From Desulfococcaceae bacterium (lineage in GTDB: Bacteria; Desulfobacterota; Desulfobacteria; Desulfobacterales; Desulfosalsimonadaceae): a stretch of 64,000 nucleotides of DNA. The stretch is taken from assembly GCA_030145385.1 (NCBI GenBank), contig JAQYVU010000008.1:17627-81626 (forward strand), in the 5' to 3' direction. The position numbers were made by a program, and so were the translations under genes. Position 1 is the first letter of the stretch, and each line of letters opens with the position of its first letter. This document shows, in pieces, positions 62,714 to 64,000 of this stretch. The notes under the pieces were generated by a model. The model was not told the DNA's origin and did not search any database. It saw nothing but the letters and a program-made list of their open reading frames with translations.

Positions 62714-62790
62714 CAAATAAGATTAAATAATTATAGAAAGATATATAAATAAAAAATTTACACCATAACCCCGACATCGTTGGAGGAACC

Positions 62791-63663
62791 ATGAATGCAA
62801 CTGTTTCACATCCGGTAATCAATAAAATTTCAAACAAACTTGACACCCTGACACCCAAGGCTCAGGCTCTGGGGACCTTTATTATACAAAATCCGTCCAA
62901 GGCGGTTTTCATGACCACAAAAGAACTGGCTGAAGCCTGTGAAACCAGTGAAGCCACGGTGGTCCGGTTTGTCAGCACGCTTGGATACAAAGGCTATTCA
63001 GATTTCCAGGAAGCATTAAAAGACTTTGTCAACACCGGCCTTTCCCTTCCTGACAGAACGGCTTTCAAAGGTATCAAGGAAGTAGGGGTCGACCGGCTTC
63101 ACAGGGAAATTCTTGATGAACTCGACAATCTCAAATACCTGTATGAACATATCGATATCGACACCATGAACCGGATTGTTGATCATCTGGACAAAAGCCC
63201 TACCGTATACGTGATTGGATCAAGGCTTTCTTATACATTTGCCTATTATCTGGGGTGGTCATTAACCAAGGTCAGAAAAGGGGTCCACATCTTAAAAGGC
63301 AGCGACAGCACTGCTTTTGACATGCTGACCAATGCCCCTTCCAACAGCCTGGTCATCCTGACGACCTGCACACGCTACCCCAATGAGCTGATCAAGCTGA
63401 GCAAAATGATCCGCCGCAGCGGGCACACCCTGCTAACCATTGCGGACAGCAATATCTGCCCGGTGATCCAGTTTGCGGATCTTTCCCTTGTGGTTCCGGC
63501 AAGGTCCATCCCCTTTATCGGAAATGTTTCCGGCATGCTGGTGGTCATCCAGTATATTGTCCAGGAACTTGCCAGCCGGAAAGGTGAGGAACTGGCGGAT
63601 TACCAGAAACAGCTGGAACAGGTGTTCCTGGAAAATGATATTCTTTTCAATTTAGATCACTGA
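62791..63663 (+). CDS. RpiR/MurR-family transcriptional regulator (290 aa)
   Basis: The N-terminal HTH_6 domain (TPKAQALGTFIIQNPSKAVF, TTKELAEACETSEATVVRFV) is followed by a SIS sugar-phosphate-like effector domain (residues about 130-265: VYVIGSRLSYTFAYYLGWSL, LVILTTCTRYPNELIKLSKM). Full length. Divergent from soxB across 377 bases, so it may control the sox/mgd operon or the downstream flavoprotein. GGAGG precedes the ATG. Confidence 0.92.
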   Translation: MNATVSHPVINKISNKLDTLTPKAQALGTFIIQNPSKAVFMTTKELAEACETSEATVVRFVSTLGYKGYSDFQEALKDFVNTGLSLPDRTAFKGIKEVGVDRLHREILDELDNLKYLYEHIDIDTMNRIVDHLDKSPTVYVIGSRLSYTFAYYLGWSLTKVRKGVHILKGSDSTAFDMLTNAPSNSLVILTTCTRYPNELIKLSKMIRRSGHTLLTIADSNICPVIQFADLSLVVPARSIPFIGNVSGMLVVIQYIVQELASRKGEELADYQKQLEQVFLENDILFNLDH

Positions 63664-63707
63664 AAGACTATCTGAAGATTATGAACGCATGGGGAACAGG
63701 AGAAAAA

Positions 63708-64000
63708 ATGAGAAAAAAAGAACGGCAGCTTTCAGATAATGAAACCGTTTCAATCATTGAAAACGGCAAATACGGCATTTTAAGCACGGTTTCTTCAGAC
63801 AATGAACCTTACGGCGTGCCTATAAATTATTGCTTTTTGGATAAAAACATCTATTGTCACTGCGCGCTGGAAGGAAAGAAACTGGATAACATTGCCCACA
63901 ATGCAAAAGTTTCATTTTGTGTTGTGGGAAATACGCAAATTCAGCCGGATAAATTTAGCACAAAATTCGAAAGCTGTATTGTCGAAGGATCTGCCTCAGA
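63708..64000 (+). CDS. Pyridoxamine 5'-phosphate oxidase-like FMN protein (NimA-type), partial
   Basis: Runs off the right edge after 97 codons. Starts MRKKERQLSDNETVSIIENG after AGGAG. GILSTVSSDNEPYGVPINYC and IYCHCALEGKKLDNIAHNAK are the split-barrel FMN-binding signatures of the pyridoxamine-oxidase-like/nitroimidazole-resistance family. The spacing to rpiR (44 bases) suggests co-transcription. Confidence 0.88.
   Translation, partial: MRKKERQLSDNETVSIIENGKYGILSTVSSDNEPYGVPINYCFLDKNIYCHCALEGKKLDNIAHNAKVSFCVVGNTQIQPDKFSTKFESCIVEGSAS

Overview
The window looks like a chromosomal segment of an anaerobic deltaproteobacterium, most likely a sulfate reducer of the Desulfobacterales. The basis is an oxygen-defence cluster (rubrerythrins, desulfoferrodoxin, flavodoxin, rubredoxin-like protein) beside a cytochrome bd oxidase, a ferredoxin and siroheme-type redox locus under a Crp/Fnr regulator and a sigma-54 regulator, citramalate-based isoleucine synthesis, and many short dispersed palindromic repeats. 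No taxonomic marker gene (rRNA, dsr, apr) is present, so this is an inference. No tRNA, rRNA or CRISPR array was seen.

Layout. 1-3.5 kb: cydA (partial) and an oxygen/superoxide defence cluster on the minus strand. 3.9-13.4 kb: sfsA, a PAS/sigma-54 activator, a Crp/Fnr regulator, an HD protein, two iron-sulfur proteins, a universal stress protein, rlmD-trmO and a hydrolase. 13.5-22.4 kb: the branched-chain amino-acid operon ilvD-ilvB-ilvN-ilvC-cimA-leuA. It is preceded by an Ile/Leu/Val-rich leader peptide and three mutually exclusive RNA pairings, a classical attenuator. 22.4-28.4 kb: two tandem chalcone-isomerase-like/OmpA fusion proteins, pyrD, a glycosyltransferase and a methyltransferase. 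28.5-29.1 kb: a decayed HigBA-like module split by a palindromic element. 29.5-37.2 kb: a sigma-54 promoter, glnB, amt, then an mgsA-like amidotransferase, a large fusion of the mgsB and mgsC functions, and a glnT/gmaS-type ligase. 37.2-38 kb: a pile-up of dispersed repeats. 38-44.6 kb: a YbaK-type deacylase, acyl-CoA dehydrogenase, cold-shock protein, ABC-F ATPase and a small membrane protein. 44.8-46.84 kb: an IS1595-type transposase remnant and a secreted MACPF/lectin protein behind a GEMM-I cyclic-dinucleotide riboswitch with its own promoter and terminator. 47.2-51.1 kb: an aldo/keto reductase-Fn3 fusion, a PEBP protein, an unknown protein and a decayed VapBC-like pair. 51.4-56.3 kb: gdhA between inverted repeat copies and a receiver/PEP-pyruvate-binding protein. 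56.5-64 kb: an Xre-cupin regulator, a soxBDAG/mgdABCD-type operon, an RpiR regulator and a partial PNPOx-like flavoprotein.

How the parts may work together. The amidotransferase, the GXGXG+FMN fusion, the GlnT/GmaS ligase and the four-subunit sarcosine-oxidase-like enzyme are together the gene families of the N-methylglutamate pathway for methylamines (mgsABC, gmaS, mgdABCD), here in two blocks about 20 kb apart with gdhA between them. If the assignment holds, this would be an N-methylglutamate route in a probable anaerobe. The competing reading is ordinary ammonium assimilation (amt, glnB, glutamate synthase, glutamine synthetase) plus separate sarcosine catabolism. The most notable regulatory signals are the riboswitch upstream of the MACPF gene, whose ligand-specifying base suggests 3',3'-cGAMP rather than c-di-GMP, and the ilv attenuator.
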